From Oscillospiraceae bacterium (GTDB taxonomy: Bacteria; Bacillota; Clostridia; Oscillospirales; Oscillospiraceae): a stretch of DNA of 64,000 bases. The notes under the pieces are model-generated. The model was given only the letters and a program-made list of their open reading frames with translations. It was not told where the DNA came from and made no database searches. Numbering within the stretch: the first letter of the stretch is position 1; each line of letters begins with the position of its first letter. Location of the stretch: positions 1 through 64,000 of the forward strand of contig WRAB01000013.1 in the NCBI GenBank assembly GCA_009780435.1, read 5' to 3'. Position numbers and translations under genes: made by a program. Below are positions 27,068-35,002 of the stretch, one piece after another.

Positions 27068-27132
27068 TTTTGTGAACCTCCATCAGATGATTATTTTTGC
27101 TCTATGGGCGGCCTATGACCGTCCTGTGCATG

Positions 27133-27433
27133 AAAAAACACGTCCCTGAGCAAGTAGAGACTTGCCCAGGGACGAGATTGATTTTCCCGCGGTACCACCC
27201 TGATTGCGGCTGAATCCAGCCGCCGCTTCATTACGGGGTCGAATAACCCCGGCCCGTGATAACGGTGGGCCTCCGAGTGCGCCTACTTCCAGTTCAACGC
27301 GCCGGCTCGGGAGTGTATTTCCATATCCGCCCGCACCTGCTTGCACCAACCGCAGGATCTCTCGTGGCCGATGGGATCATCGGACATGCGGGGTGGGGAT
27401 ATCTTTCTCTCCGTCGTTGCCTTTTTGTATGGT
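27133..27433 (-). promoter_or_regulatory. T-box riboswitch with Tyr (UAC) specifier before the TPL-like gene
   Basis: The transcript runs leftward. The T-box core AGGGTGGTACCGCGG lies at 27201-27187. Stem I carries GGTGCAAGC and GAAA-TAC-ACTCCCGAGC, with TAC at 27317-27315 in the same position as ATC in the ileS leader of this window (ATC-ACTCCTGAGC). The terminator is CGTCCCTGGGCAAG paired with CTTGCTCAGGGACG, then six T (27174-27133). The antiterminator bulge TGGT pairs with ACCA, consistent with the A discriminator of tRNA-Tyr and not with the G of tRNA-Trp. Uncharged tRNA-Tyr should turn the gene on. Confidence 0.92.
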
Positions 27434-27439
27434 ACAAGT

Positions 27440-27468
27440 ATTGTACCGGAGCAGAAGATGGTTGTCAA
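27440..27468 (-). promoter_or_regulatory. Sigma-A promoter of the T-box/TPL unit
   Basis: On the minus strand: TTGACA (27468-27463), 17-bp spacer, TACAAT (27445-27440). Confidence 0.85.
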
Positions 27469-27685
27469 GGGGGAATTTTGGGGATTTAAAGGAGTGAAGT
27501 TATATCAAGACCGTTCCGTGAGAAATGATACATTAACGAATCATTCGCCCCAGCCTCTTCTCCCCACTATCAGAATCAGGAACTACATTCACTGCGCTCC
27601 AACTGAAAAATAATTTGCCAGACGACAACTTTCGACAAATTTGGTGAAAGAAATACAAATATAATGATTGAAGGAGAAAATGAAA

Positions 27686-28366
27686 ATGAAAAAGTTGTTG
27701 ACTGGAATGGTGGCTGTGTTGCTTCTTTTTGCGTTAGTGGGTGTAGCATTGGCTGGTTGTGGAATGGGGCGTGATAACGATCCAATGCCAGGTGAAGCGG
27801 CTACACTCGCTCCACCAGATGTGCCGGAAGCAGAGGTGCCGGTAGCCGAAGAAGGTAGCATGGAAACTGATTCAATGGGGACAGACAAATGCGAAAACCC
27901 TATCGAATCCACTGAAAATGAAGGCATAACCTCTGCTAATGTTCGACTTTACTTTGCAGATGATGAGCGCACACAACAATGGATTCCTACTTATGAGTTA
28001 TTTGATTTAAGCCAAGTGGAGCACTATCATGAATTTATTTATTGTGAAGACGACATGCGTATAATTTTTACAACAGAAGCGACAGTTCATCATTTTAGAT
28101 TTTTAAGTATTGTGTGGAACGACAATTTTTTTAGTGAAGACGCCGATGAGAGTGAAAGACTTTATTCCGTGCGTAGCATATTATATTCTCTAGATGAACT
28201 TTCGCCCGGAATCCCTTTTGTAGTAACGGGGGCGAACATGGGAAGCTCCGCAATTGCCACAAACGGATTTTCTTTTGTAGACAAAAATGGTACGACAAGA
28301 TATTTTGCTTTTCATATGAGTGGCTATGAAGGCGACGATCACCCCATTAATATTAAGGAATTTTAA
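27686..28366 (+). CDS. Hypothetical lipoprotein
   Basis: A protein of about 226 aa with lipoprotein signal peptide (TGMVAVLLLFALVGVALAGC; lipobox ALAGC). A Pro/Glu-rich linker follows to about residue 75, then an acidic globular domain with no family I recognise (FIYCEDDMRIIFTTEATVHH). AAGGAG favours ATG 27686; ATG 27680 is close. It converges on the amidase gene. Function unknown. Confidence 0.7.
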   Translation: MKKLLTGMVAVLLLFALVGVALAGCGMGRDNDPMPGEAATLAPPDVPEAEVPVAEEGSMETDSMGTDKCENPIESTENEGITSANVRLYFADDERTQQWIPTYELFDLSQVEHYHEFIYCEDDMRIIFTTEATVHHFRFLSIVWNDNFFSEDADESERLYSVRSILYSLDELSPGIPFVVTGANMGSSAIATNGFSFVDKNGTTRYFAFHMSGYEGDDHPINIKEF

Positions 28367-28437
28367 GCGTTCTAAATAAAACCATGTCGAATTTTTTCCT
28401 TCTAACAAGATGCCCGTCTATATTTGTGTACTGAAGC

Positions 28438-28468
28438 GAAAGCCCCCTGTTTTTGGCAGGGGGCTTTG
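28438..28468. terminator. Bidirectional hairpin terminator
   Basis: GAAAGCCCCCTG and CAGGGGGCTTTGC enclose a T-rich loop, between the convergent lipoprotein and amidase genes. The tails are only weakly T-rich. Confidence 0.6.
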
Positions 28469-28503
28469 CAAGTGTTTGGTGGTGGATATCTATGAGCCTG
28501 ATG

Positions 28504-29928
28504 TTATATCCACGATAGATACGTTGTTCTGGGAATTCCTGGGCAGTCATTTGCTCCACCATTTCTCCATAATCGATGTCCTACAACATGCCCATCAGTA
28601 TTGCGCAAGTTGGGAAACTGGTTACTTTCTAGGATATGTCTGCAAAGAAACCCAAAAGAGCTTCTAGCTGCTGCAGTTGGGAGAGCTGGTGCTCTAAAGT
28701 CCCCCACAAATGCAATGTGGATTGATCGCGCATTGGGAGTGGGAGTGAAGCCGAGAGGGTTATCCGCACCGTTTGAATGCGTATGGAGAGGGACAAGCTG
28801 CCAAATTGAACCGTCTCCTCTAATTATGAAGTGATAGCCCGCACGAGTCCAGTTGCTCGGCCACCAACCGTTGACATTGGCGATAGTTGGATTTTGATTG
28901 GTAGTAACAGTATGGTGAACCGTGATACGATCAATTTCTCTCAATTCCCTTGTAGCCCCGAGGTTATGGCCTAGTGAGTCTGTCCGAAATTGAACTCCCG
29001 CAAGCAAAAGTCGCCCATCTCGGACCCCTGCAACATCAAAATATCTATCAGACCAGCGCTCTGTAGACCCAAACAGTGACGCAATAGCAAACCTGTAACG
29101 ATGCCCCGCTTGAAGCAACCCACTTGAAATTATGTATTGAGTGGTATCTGCGCCAAGTGTGATATTTGGACGAATTAAGGCGTTTGTGGTTACATTGCGT
29201 ACTGCCAATCTATACCCTGTTGCCCCAGACACTGCATTCCAACGCAAAACAAAGTTTTGCTGAAAGATAACGGAGTTTACAGTAGGACTCGTGATTGTTG
29301 GTGCATTTAGCTGAGCCATCGAAAAATATCTATCTGTCCAGCGTTCCACGTTTCCGACGATTGAGGCAATCGCAAACCTGTATCGATGTCCTGGCGTGAG
29401 TTGATTTGGAGTTAGTGGAAAGCTATTCGTGCCTGCTGGGCGGTCGGTGTTAGGGGCTACCAGTACATTGGTATCTACGTTTCTAACTGCCAATCTGTAG
29501 CGGGCATTAGCAACCAAATTCCAGCGGAGTTCCACGGTCCGCAACGGGAGGACTGCGTTGTTTGAAGGTGGATTGACTATTGTTGGCGCCACACTTAGAG
29601 GCTCTATACTCTGTGGCGCAATAGATAAATCTCCCGGAAAGGCCTCCACTCCAAAAGGCTGGATTCCCCCGCCCGAATCTTCCGAGAACTGCTCTGGCTC
29701 CTGGTATTCGCAGTCTTCCGAAAGATACTCCGGCTCCTGGTATTCGCAGTCTTCCGAAAGGAACTCCGGCTCCTGGAACTCGGAATCTTCCGCGAAATGC
29801 TCCATCTCATGGCACCCACAGCCCTCTGACATGTGGACATCTTCCGTCTGTGTCGGTTGCTCTTGGAATACTTGATCTGTGTTGTCTGGCTCATATGCAT
29901 CCATGCAGTCTTGATAATTGTTATTCAT
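28504..29928 (-). CDS. Modular N-acetylmuramoyl-L-alanine amidase without signal peptide
   Basis: A 474-aa protein. Residues 1-85 are acidic and contain three 12-aa repeats (SEDCEYQEPEYL type, with Cys). Residues about 105-295 are two Fn3-like domains (PTIVNPPSNN...VELRWNLV; PTITSPTVNS...FVLRWNAV). The C-terminal 160 aa are an Amidase_2/PGRP domain: ITVHHTVT and VVGHRLW...NDCPG give the zinc His, His and Cys. Neither a signal peptide nor a membrane segment is present. AGGAGG precedes ATG 29928. It follows a holin and a sigma factor in the same direction, so export through the holin is likely. Compared with phage lysins, the acidic repeat head and Fn3 pair are unusual. Confidence 0.88.
   Translation of the reverse strand: MNNNYQDCMDAYEPDNTDQVFQEQPTQTEDVHMSEGCGCHEMEHFAEDSEFQEPEFLSEDCEYQEPEYLSEDCEYQEPEQFSEDSGGGIQPFGVEAFPGDLSIAPQSIEPLSVAPTIVNPPSNNAVLPLRTVELRWNLVANARYRLAVRNVDTNVLVAPNTDRPAGTNSFPLTPNQLTPGHRYRFAIASIVGNVERWTDRYFSMAQLNAPTITSPTVNSVIFQQNFVLRWNAVSGATGYRLAVRNVTTNALIRPNITLGADTTQYIISSGLLQAGHRYRFAIASLFGSTERWSDRYFDVAGVRDGRLLLAGVQFRTDSLGHNLGATRELREIDRITVHHTVTTNQNPTIANVNGWWPSNWTRAGYHFIIRGDGSIWQLVPLHTHSNGADNPLGFTPTPNARSIHIAFVGDFRAPALPTAAARSSFGFLCRHILESNQFPNLRNTDGHVVGHRLWRNGGANDCPGIPRTTYLSWI
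29678..29800 (-). repeat. Tandem 36-bp repeats coding for acidic 12-aa units
   Basis: Three full units (29678-29713, 29714-29749, 29750-29785) and a partial fourth. They stay in frame and encode SEDCEYQEPE-type motifs of the amidase head. Copy number could vary by slippage. Confidence 0.85.
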
Positions 29929-29990
29929 TTTTAGCGCCTCCTATTTTTATTTTTTGATAGCGGTGCGCACGCCTCATTTATAAAAGAGAA

Positions 29991-30020
29991 GTGACCCGGT
30001 TTATTTGTAAACCGGGTCAC
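29991..30020 (-). terminator. Hairpin overlapping the holin stop (partial terminator or processing site)
   Basis: Arms GTGACCCGGTTTA and TAAACCGGGTCAC have a four-base loop. On the minus strand the stem is followed by TTCTCTTTT. It lies between holin and amidase and may lower read-through or stabilise the upstream transcript. Confidence 0.6.
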
Positions 30021-30424
30021 TCGAAATTTTTATGTTCCCCCAATTGCTCTAGCACAGCTTTAATCTTTTCGGGTAAAGGCAGTCCCAAGTTCGAGGCATT
30101 TTCTAATATACTAATCGCCTCATTTGCCGAGTAAAAGGCAATCACCAATGTTCGGCAGGTATGCCCACTTCCAATAATCGCAATATCAATCAGATTCCCT
30201 ACGGCAACCATAACTAGAATCATAACCTTTTTTCCGATGCCGCGAAACCCAATATTGCTGGACAACTTCTTGGTTTTTATTGCAACGAATATGCCGCTTA
30301 TGTAGTCTAAAACCATAAAGGTCAGTAATGCGTAAAACATATAGTCAAAACCGCCAAATACCCAGTTAAGAGTGGAATAAATCAAAGCGAGTGCTATTCT
30401 GATATGGCTCGGTTCCAGGCTCAT
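30017..30424 (-). CDS. Phage-type holin (holin_4 / TcdE-like family)
   Basis: A 135-aa membrane protein with about three hydrophobic segments (YMFYALLTFMVLDYISGIFVAIKTKKLSS core; VMILVMVAVGNLIDIAII). The 'LDYISGIFVAIKTKKLSSNIGFRGIGKK' type pattern is the hallmark of the Phage_holin_4 family (toxin-secretion/lysis holins such as TcdE). It starts at ATG 30424, overlapping the sigma gene stop (ATGA). Together with the following amidase it forms a lysis or secretion pair outside the phage cluster. Confidence 0.88.
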   Translation of the reverse strand: MSLEPSHIRIALALIYSTLNWVFGGFDYMFYALLTFMVLDYISGIFVAIKTKKLSSNIGFRGIGKKVMILVMVAVGNLIDIAIIGSGHTCRTLVIAFYSANEAISILENASNLGLPLPEKIKAVLEQLGEHKNFE

Positions 30425-30978
30425 GTTAAATCATCCTTCCTATAAAATTCTTTGAGCTTTCTGATGGCTTTCAGTTTTATCTGGTTGATGTTCTGCCTAC
30501 TCACGCCAAGTTTCGTTGCCATGTCGTCTATAGGCTTGTCCTCTAGGTAATGTAGCTGGAACACTTGAAATTCTCGCTCAGTCAATACCGTTTTCAGTTC
30601 AGCGATGTACACGCCCATGTAAGCGTCAGAACTGAAATGACGTGCTTCCCATGTATGTCCTGAATCCTCCAGTGAGGTTTCATTCTGTGAGCTCCTATTT
30701 TTCTTGGATATGTGAATGTAGGCGTTGTGTACGGATTTAGCGATATAAGACACAAGTGCTTTGTTGGACGAATCACGGAGGCTTGAAAGTATCATAGAGT
30801 TGATTAGCGCAATGAACACAAGCAACATTTCTTGTTTGGCATCATCGTAGTCAAGGTTTAGTTTCCACGCATACTTGTTTAGTATCGGCTCGAACTGCTT
30901 CAACAAGAGTAACAAGGATTCGCCATCTCCATTTTGGACGGCTCGTATCGTATCAGACAAAACAACATGGGCAGTCAT
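30421..30978 (-). CDS. Sigma-70 family sigma factor (UviA/TcdR-like context)
   Basis: A 185-aa protein with region 2 (EPILNKYAWKLNLDYDDAKQEM) and region 4 (LTEREFQVFQLHYLEDKPID, then TKLGVSRQNINQIKLKAIRKLKEF). It is shorter than housekeeping sigma and resembles group 5/ECF-like sigma factors next to toxins or bacteriocins (TcdR, UviA). AAGGAGGG lies before ATG 30978. It is the first gene of a sigma-holin-amidase unit and overlaps the holin by four bases, so it likely controls this unit and possibly others. Target promoters are unknown. Confidence 0.85.
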   Translation of the reverse strand: MTAHVVLSDTIRAVQNGDGESLLLLLKQFEPILNKYAWKLNLDYDDAKQEMLLVFIALINSMILSSLRDSSNKALVSYIAKSVHNAYIHISKKNRSSQNETSLEDSGHTWEARHFSSDAYMGVYIAELKTVLTEREFQVFQLHYLEDKPIDDMATKLGVSRQNINQIKLKAIRKLKEFYRKDDLT

Positions 30979-31295
30979 ATTCCCTCCTTTTCCGCATATT
31001 CAGCGTAGAAAAGCGGCCTTGACTACCAAAGAGGGATTCTTATCTTGATTTGTAAACGAGCGTTAAGAAATATTCGTTTTTGACAAAAACAGACGAATTG
31101 TACTGCACACCGCACTCTGTTTTACTTTTTAAACAAATTAACCCCCTTTTTTCTAGTGTATTGGATATTTTGTGCGGTATTTGTCAAGGGGTGTCTGAAA
31201 TCGAAACTTTATACTATCCCAGCTTCTTTTCCCCTAGATTTTCCCGCTATAATCGTATACAATAAAAGGAACAACACAAAAGGGAGCATAGAGCT
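30979..31295. promoter_or_regulatory. Divergent intergenic region with inverted repeat and -10 box
   Basis: No gene is convincing here. ATTCGTTTTTGACAAAAACA at 31072 is half of an inverted repeat closed by ACGAAT at 31093-31098, about 95-120 bp upstream of the sigma gene. For the DUF1015 gene, TATAAT at 31248-31253 is a good -10 with only a weak -35 near 31224. AAAAGGGAG at 31281-31289 is the DUF1015 ribosome site. Confidence 0.45.
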
Positions 31296-32510
31296 ATGGG
31301 GTCAATCTTCAACAAATCAGATATTTTACTGCCAAAATCAAACATAGACATGGAAAAATGGACAGTTATCGCCTGCGATCAGTTCACATCCGAACCGGAT
31401 TTTTGGGACAGAGTGCAGGCCACAGTAGGAGACGCGCCCTCTACCTTCCATATGATTCTGCCGGAGGTGTGGCTGGAGCAGGTGGACGAGGACGCCGCCG
31501 CAACGGAGATCAACGGGACCATGGCGGCATACCTCCGAGCGGACATCTTCCGGACAATTGAACATTCGTTCATCTACGTAGAGCGGAAGCTCCGAAACGG
31601 TAAAATCCGGCCCGGTATTGTGGGGGCCATTGATCTGGAGCAATACGACGTGCGCCCCGATACGACCTCCGCCCTGCGGGCCAGTGAGCGGATCATAGCG
31701 TCGAGGTTGCCGTCCCGGGTGAAAATTCGCCGGGGCGCACCGCTGGAGATGCCACATGTGCTCCTGTTAATTGACGATCCGAGCCGTGCCATCATAGAGC
31801 CAATCGGTGATGATGCCAAAAATATGGAACTGCTCTACGACTTTCCCCTGATGGAGGGTTGCGGTCACATCGTAGGCTACCGTTTGACCGGCGAGGCGGC
31901 GGATCGGGCGGCGGGGGCCATCAATCAACTGGCGATCATCCTGGTGGGGGACGGGAACCACTCTCTGGTGGCGGCAAAATTGGCCTGGGATGAGCAAAAG
32001 GTCACCCTGACCGGGGCCCAGCGGCGAAATCACCCCGCCCGGTATGCCCTGGTGGAGGTCAACAACGTCCATGACGACTCCCTAGAGATCGAGCCGATCC
32101 ATCGGATCATATTCGATGCGACGGGAGATCTGATTGGAGCGTTTATAGCAAAACACCCCAACGCCTTGAACGGCGAAGGGGCGGGGCATGTCATCCGCTA
32201 TATTGACCGGGGGATGCCCGGTGCGTTTACGATCTGTGACTGCACAGTGGGGGAGACCATTGATCTGTTGCAAGAATTTTTAGATGTGTATGTGGATACG
32301 CACGGAGGAACGATTGACTACATCCACGGGGAAGAAAATCTGGAAACCCTGGCCCAGAGACCGGGGAGTATCGCCTTCTTCATGCCCATCATCGAGAAGT
32401 CGGCTCTATTTACGTCCGTCCAGCGGGGGGGCGTGTTCCCGAAAAAGAGCTTTTCCATGGGCGAAGGGGCCGATAAACGGCACTATCTGGAGTGCAGAAC
32501 CATTCGATAG
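31296..32510 (+). CDS. DUF1015 family protein
   Basis: A 404-aa protein of the DUF1015 family, frequent beside serine or hydroxyacid metabolism genes in Clostridia. Family features are the N-terminal 'WTVIACDQFTSEPDFW', the central VGDGNHSLVAAKLAW (quoted GDGNHSLVAAKLAW) and the later HPARYALVEVNNVHD. Its biochemical role is unknown; the GDGNHS motif looks like an active site. It is followed by a thioesterase, kinase and dehydrogenase in the same direction. Confidence 0.88.
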   Translation: MGSIFNKSDILLPKSNIDMEKWTVIACDQFTSEPDFWDRVQATVGDAPSTFHMILPEVWLEQVDEDAAATEINGTMAAYLRADIFRTIEHSFIYVERKLRNGKIRPGIVGAIDLEQYDVRPDTTSALRASERIIASRLPSRVKIRRGAPLEMPHVLLLIDDPSRAIIEPIGDDAKNMELLYDFPLMEGCGHIVGYRLTGEAADRAAGAINQLAIILVGDGNHSLVAAKLAWDEQKVTLTGAQRRNHPARYALVEVNNVHDDSLEIEPIHRIIFDATGDLIGAFIAKHPNALNGEGAGHVIRYIDRGMPGAFTICDCTVGETIDLLQEFLDVYVDTHGGTIDYIHGEENLETLAQRPGSIAFFMPIIEKSALFTSVQRGGVFPKKSFSMGEGADKRHYLECRTIR

Positions 32511-32521
32511 GAGGATTCGCA

Positions 32522-33262
32522 ATGGAAGTAGTATGCAAGAGGACATACCCCCTCACGCCGACAGACATCGACACCCACAGACAATGCAGACTGTCTGCGC
32601 TCTTGGGGTATCTACAGAACATCGCCACGGAGCACGCCGAGATTTTAGGGGTCGGCGGGGACAAAATGATCGCAGATCACGGGGCGTTTTGGCTCATTGT
32701 ACGACTGTATCTCAAACTCCACCGTCCAATCCGCTTCGGGGAGGTGTTGACCGTCCGCACCTGGCACCGGGGTGTGGAAAAATCGGCGACGATCTACCGG
32801 GACTTTGACCTCCTGGCGGGAGACGAGCCAGTAGGCGAGGCGGTCATGTCCTGGGTATTGGCGGACGTCGAGGCGCGGAAGATCGTAAAGCCGGGGTCTA
32901 TCCCGGCGCTGGTCGCCAGCCCTCGTCCGGCCCAGGTGAAGGAGATCATCCCGGCGAAGATCAAGATGTCGGATACGTTGCGACAGGCCATGGTGCGGCC
33001 CGTCTATTACAGCGATACGGATTTAAACGGACATATGAACAACACAAAGTATGCAGATATCGCCTGCGATGTGATCCAATACGACAAATGTGGCGATCAA
33101 TTCATCTCGGAAGTCCAGATCAACTACTTGCATGAATGTTTCCCAGGGGATAAAATCCTGGTGTTGCAAGGAAAACAGGCGGAGACACACTATGTGCGCG
33201 GAACAGATTCTGCAGGAAAAAATCGATTTGAAGTGAGTATGAAGTTGGATGCGGTGACTTGA
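32522..33262 (+). CDS. Acyl-ACP thioesterase
   Basis: A 246-aa double hot-dog thioesterase of the PF01643 family that releases fatty acids from acyl carrier protein. The first hot-dog is at residues 1-130 (TDIDTHRQCRLSALLGYLQN, then HGAFWLIVRLYLKLHRPI) and the second at 160-246 (VYYSDTDLNGHMNNTKYADI with catalytic Asp/Asn/His). AGGAGG precedes ATG 32522; a frame extending upstream to 32492 overlaps the DUF1015 stop and is less likely. Confidence 0.88.
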   Translation: MEVVCKRTYPLTPTDIDTHRQCRLSALLGYLQNIATEHAEILGVGGDKMIADHGAFWLIVRLYLKLHRPIRFGEVLTVRTWHRGVEKSATIYRDFDLLAGDEPVGEAVMSWVLADVEARKIVKPGSIPALVASPRPAQVKEIIPAKIKMSDTLRQAMVRPVYYSDTDLNGHMNNTKYADIACDVIQYDKCGDQFISEVQINYLHECFPGDKILVLQGKQAETHYVRGTDSAGKNRFEVSMKLDAVT

Positions 33263-33357
33263 AATTATATAGAGTGAACTCAAAATTTGGACAAATTCTG
33301 CAAGTTTTATATATTTGAGCATACTCGAAAAAATTAAAGAATAGGAAGGCGTGTTTG

Positions 33358-34776
33358 ATGAACATACTGGCATTGGAGTTTAGCACGACCTCGGCAAAGG
33401 CCATGCTCTACAATACGATGACGGGAACATTTGCTGTAAAGACGAGGGCATATGTCTTCGAGAAGGGCGCCAAAGCGGGGCGGCAAGACAGCCGAGTTGT
33501 CTTTGAGACCAGCATGGCGGTGGGACGCGAGATTGCCGCAGGCAAACAGATTGACGCTATCGCCTTGGGGTGTACCTGGCATAGCATTATGCTCTGTGAT
33601 CAGGAGATGCGTCAGGTAACACCGCTGTTGCAGTGGACGTATACAGGGGCATCAGAGATTTGCAAAGCCTTACGCCAAGATGAGGCCTATACCCTGCGGT
33701 ATTACCACAAGACCGGATGTATGGTAAACGCCACCTATCCCATGTTCAAGCTCCTGCTCCTACGCCAGACTGGGTGGGCGCTGGAACAGTATAAAATCTC
33801 AGATCAGGGTTCCTATACCATGTACCGCTTGACGGGGCGGCACAGGATTTCGGATATCACCGTCGCCGGCGCGGGGTTACTGAATACCCATAAGCGAGAC
33901 TATGACGACGAGTTGCTCGGCGAACTGGGAATCACGCGGGATCACTTGCCGGAGCTTGTGCCATATCACGCCGCCTTACCCCTGACGCCGGAAGGGGCGG
34001 CGCTCTTGGGGATAGAAGCTGGAATCCCCGTTCTGCCGGCTCTGGCGGATGGGGCTATGAACCATGTGGGGGCCGGGGCCTTAGCCCCTGGAGTGATGAG
34101 TTTCTCCATGGGGACCAGTGCGGGGATGCGTTTGAGTGCCCCAAAGCCGATACTCCCAGCAACGCCCAGCACCTGGTGTTATCTCACGCCGACAGCGTGG
34201 TTGTCTGGGGCCGCGACGGCGGGATGTACCAGCTGTGTGGACTGGAGCAAAGCGCAGTTATTTGGTGCAAACATCACATATGCCGAGGCGGAAGCGGGAT
34301 ACAAGCACACAGACAAGCCAGCGGTATTTTTGCCCTTCTTATTTGGGGAGCGATGTCCCGGCTGGCAAGATGAGCGCATGGGCGGATTCTATGACCTCTG
34401 GCCACAACACAGCGCTTATGATCTGTACAACAGCGTGTTAGAGGGTGTGCTATTCAACCTCTACCAATGCTATGGACTGTTGACTGATCTAAACGGCGCT
34501 CCCCATAGAATTCGGCTCTCCGGTGGGGTGCGGCACTCCGACTACTGGACACAGATGTGTGCGGATATCTTTGGGCGGCCCCTCGAACTGGATCCGGCTA
34601 CACAGGCCTCTCTGATGGGGATAGTCGTGGTGGCCATGGAGAAGCTAGGCGTGATCAATAACTTGCTCGACATGGAGTTTCCGGCGAGCCAGGTGATTCA
34701 TCCGAATCCCGACAAAGTGGAGATGTATCGAGCGCGCTATGCTAGGTATCTGTATTGGTATGACCGCTCGATATAA
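33358..34776 (+). CDS. FGGY-family carbohydrate kinase
   Basis: A 472-aa sugar kinase of the FGGY family (ATP-dependent phosphorylation of a sugar or sugar acid such as gluconate or xylulose). The N-terminal ATPase motif is LALEFSTTSAKAMLY, the adenosine/phosphate region SFSMGTSAGMRLS, and the C-terminal FGGY part LSGGVRHSDYWTQMCADIFG. Substrate cannot be assigned; gluconokinase-like clades are closest by impression. ATG 33358 follows AGGAAGG. A terminator lies 20 bp downstream. Confidence 0.85.
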   Translation: MNILALEFSTTSAKAMLYNTMTGTFAVKTRAYVFEKGAKAGRQDSRVVFETSMAVGREIAAGKQIDAIALGCTWHSIMLCDQEMRQVTPLLQWTYTGASEICKALRQDEAYTLRYYHKTGCMVNATYPMFKLLLLRQTGWALEQYKISDQGSYTMYRLTGRHRISDITVAGAGLLNTHKRDYDDELLGELGITRDHLPELVPYHAALPLTPEGAALLGIEAGIPVLPALADGAMNHVGAGALAPGVMSFSMGTSAGMRLSAPKPILPATPSTWCYLTPTAWLSGAATAGCTSCVDWSKAQLFGANITYAEAEAGYKHTDKPAVFLPFLFGERCPGWQDERMGGFYDLWPQHSAYDLYNSVLEGVLFNLYQCYGLLTDLNGAPHRIRLSGGVRHSDYWTQMCADIFGRPLELDPATQASLMGIVVVAMEKLGVINNLLDMEFPASQVIHPNPDKVEMYRARYARYLYWYDRSI

Positions 34777-34795
34777 AGCGTTTATATGGGATACT

Positions 34796-34832
34796 AAAAT
34801 TGGGGGCACGCGGATTGCATGCTCCCAATTTT
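34796..34832 (+). terminator. Terminator after the FGGY kinase gene
   Basis: AAAATTGGGGGCA and TGCTCCCAATTTT form an imperfect stem with one mismatch, followed by TTGATGTTAT. Confidence 0.7.
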
Positions 34833-34836
34833 GATG

Positions 34837-34913
34837 TTATACTAGAGTAACTTCAAAAGTGTTTCGCTTTTGAAGCGCAGGCGCTGGCCTGCTCGGCGCA
34901 TAGTGCCAGTTAA
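34837..34913 (+). repeat. 77-nt structured intergenic element, copy 1
   Basis: It reads ATACTAGAGTAAC, then hairpin CTTCAAAAGTG/CTTTTGAAG, hairpin GCAGGCG..CTGGCCTGC, and CGGCGCATAGTGCCAGTTAA. A second copy lies at 52005-52080 with the same order and compensating loop changes. Both are followed by TTAAATGAYTATAT, here after an extra 52-nt segment with an AAAAACAG hairpin. It could be a miniature mobile element or a structured RNA. Confidence 0.75.
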
Positions 34914-35002
34914 TCGCCGTGATACGCTTGCCAAACTTAAAAACAGTTTTACTGTTTTTATAAGTTAAATGATTATATAATTAACATGCAGGAGGCAGAC
35001 AC

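Noticed and set aside
29678..29800. 36-bp periodic repeat resembling a CRISPR repeat length
   Set aside because: Units are directly adjacent without spacers and encode in-frame protein repeats; no cas gene is near.
31080..31265. Small plus-strand ORF (61 codons) upstream of the DUF1015 gene
   Set aside because: It overlaps the promoter region, has no ribosome site and shows no protein-like composition.
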